Shown here one piece after another: positions 5,766 through 6,650 of a stretch of 6,650 nt of DNA. Location: contig OMSY01000197.1 in assembly GCA_900313875.1 (NCBI GenBank), positions 1 through 6,650 on the forward strand. The letters run 5' to 3'. Source of the DNA: an uncultured Actinomycetes bacterium. Its GTDB lineage: Bacteria > Actinomycetota > Coriobacteriia > Coriobacteriales > RUG844. The translations under genes and the position numbers were made by a program. The notes below the pieces were generated by a model, which did no database searches, had not been told where the DNA came from, and worked only from the letters and a program-made list of their open reading frames with translations. Numbering within the stretch: the stretch's first letter is position 1; every line of letters begins with the position of its first letter.

Positions 5766-6650
5766 ATGATGACGGACGGGCGATCCCCTTCCGCACAGGG
5801 GGCCAAGGGGTCTTCGATGGTCGGTAGGGGCCATGATGCCTCCGAGAACTCCGCGACCTCACGCGGCAGGTTCGGGATGCATGGCGGGCAGTACATCCCC
5901 GAGACGTTGATGAACGCGGTGATCGAGCTCGAGGAGGCCTATGAGCGCTATCGTGCTGACCCGGGTTTCAACGAGGAGCTGCAACAGCTGTTCAACGGGT
6001 ATGCCGGGCGCCCCTCGCTGCTCTATCCCGCGAGGCGCATGACCGAGGACCTCGGGGGCGCCAGGATCTTCCTCAAGCGCGAGGACCTCAACCACACCGG
6101 TGCGCACAAGGTGAACAACGTGCTCGGTCAGATGCTGCTTGCCAGGAAGATGGGCAAGCATCGCGTCATCGCGGAGACCGGCGCGGGGCAGCATGGTGTC
6201 GCCACCGCAACGGTCGCAGCCCTCTTCGGTATGGAGTGCGAGGTCTTCATGGGGCAGGAGGACATCGAGCGGCAGGCGCTCAACGTCTACAAGATGCGCC
6301 TGCTCGGAGCCAGGGTGCATCCGGTGACGACGGGTACGGCCACGCTCAAGGATGCGGTGAGCGAGGCGATGCGCGAATGGACACGCCGTATCCAGGACAC
6401 GCATTACGTGCTTGGGTCGGTCATGGGCCCTCATCCCTTTCCGACCATCGTGCGCGATTTCCAGTCCGTCATCTCCCGCGAGATCAGGCAACAGATGCTC
6501 GATGACGAGGGCAGGCTGCCCGATGTCGTGATCGCCTGTGTCGGTGGAGGCTCCAACGCCATGGGGGCGTTCCATCATTTCATCGATGACCCCCAGGTGA
6601 GGTTGGTCGGCTGTGAGGCAGCGGGCCGTGGCGTCGACACGTTCGAGACC
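5766..6650 (+). CDS. trpB: Tryptophan synthase beta chain (3' end outside the window)
   Basis: PLP-dependent beta subunit that condenses indole with serine to tryptophan and works as an alpha2-beta2 complex with TrpA. From 5766, 295 residues are visible, about three quarters of a typical chain near 400. They show [13 protein letters not shown] (37-49) and RPSLLYPA (82-89). HTGAHKVNN (110-118) holds the PLP-binding Lys115, and [13 protein letters not shown] (137-149) the catalytic Glu137. [10 protein letters not shown] (217-226) and the PLP phosphate loop GGGSNA (260-265) follow. The pattern is that of the common TrpB1 group. About 36 residues precede the conserved RFG, rich in Ser and Gly with no family similarity I can recognise. 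An in-frame ATG at 5817 would shorten this to about 19, closer to typical homologues, so the true start is uncertain (5760, 5766, 5769 or 5817). It shares its reading frame with aroF, from which only the TGA at 5751-5753 separates it. Confidence 0.95.
   Translation, partial: MMTDGRSPSAQGAKGSSMVGRGHDASENSATSRGRFGMHGGQYIPETLMNAVIELEEAYERYRADPGFNEELQQLFNGYAGRPSLLYPARRMTEDLGGARIFLKREDLNHTGAHKVNNVLGQMLLARKMGKHRVIAETGAGQHGVATATVAALFGMECEVFMGQEDIERQALNVYKMRLLGARVHPVTTGTATLKDAVSEAMREWTRRIQDTHYVLGSVMGPHPFPTIVRDFQSVISREIRQQMLDDEGRLPDVVIACVGGGSNAMGAFHHFIDDPQVRLVGCEAAGRGVDTFET

Noticed and set aside
5859..6578. Long minus-strand open frame opposite trpB (239 codons)
   Set aside because: It lies fully antisense to clearly conserved TrpB sequence. 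GC-rich DNA with G/C third positions commonly opens antisense frames, and its translation shows no recognisable domain.
1..6650. A novel defence, mobile or otherwise undescribed system
   Set aside because: Every long coding stretch belongs to a recognised tryptophan or shikimate enzyme family, and no integrase, transposase, repeat array or unknown gene is present.

Overview
The window holds most of a single, plus-strand tryptophan biosynthesis operon. The order is trpE-trpG-trpD-trpC-trpF-aroF-trpB, with trpB running off the right edge. The DNA is clearly GC-rich, with G/C at most third codon positions, strong AGGAGG-type ribosome binding sites and ATG starts. At the left edge is the 3' end of what looks like a T-box riboswitch followed by an intrinsic terminator. 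T-box control of amino-acid operons is typical of Gram-positive bacteria, so a high-GC Gram-positive host fits best. A Coriobacteriia-type actinobacterium is my best guess, but it is low confidence because nothing here is a taxonomic marker.

Layout. Positions 1-110 are the regulatory leader: a T-box core near 2-15, a terminator hairpin at 31-67 with a U-run at 68-73, then a small hairpin and the trpE ribosome binding site. trpE (about 111-1595) and trpG (1576-2175) overlap and encode the two subunits of anthranilate synthase. A 75-base gap follows, then trpD (about 2251-3303), trpC (3290-4081) and trpF (4081-4731), tightly packed or overlapping. aroF (4740-5753) encodes a type I-beta DAHP synthase with an N-terminal ferredoxin-like regulatory domain. 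trpB starts a few bases later in the same reading frame and is cut at 6650. trpA would be expected just beyond the window.

How the genes work together. AroF makes DAHP, the entry compound of the shikimate pathway that supplies chorismate. TrpE/TrpG convert chorismate to anthranilate, TrpD adds phosphoribose, TrpF isomerises the product, TrpC closes the indole ring, and TrpB (with TrpA) makes tryptophan. Control appears two-layered. Uncharged tRNA (tRNA-Trp by inference) would favour antitermination in the leader, and TrpE keeps the residues associated with feedback binding of tryptophan. Placing aroF inside the operon ties pathway entry to the same tryptophan signal.

All genes look intact and ordinary. 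I see no mobile element, CRISPR array, RNA gene or unknown system. The points worth a second look are the leader architecture, the aroF insertion, the trpB N-terminal region and a start-site motif shared by several genes. No gene-free stretch exceeds 300 bases.
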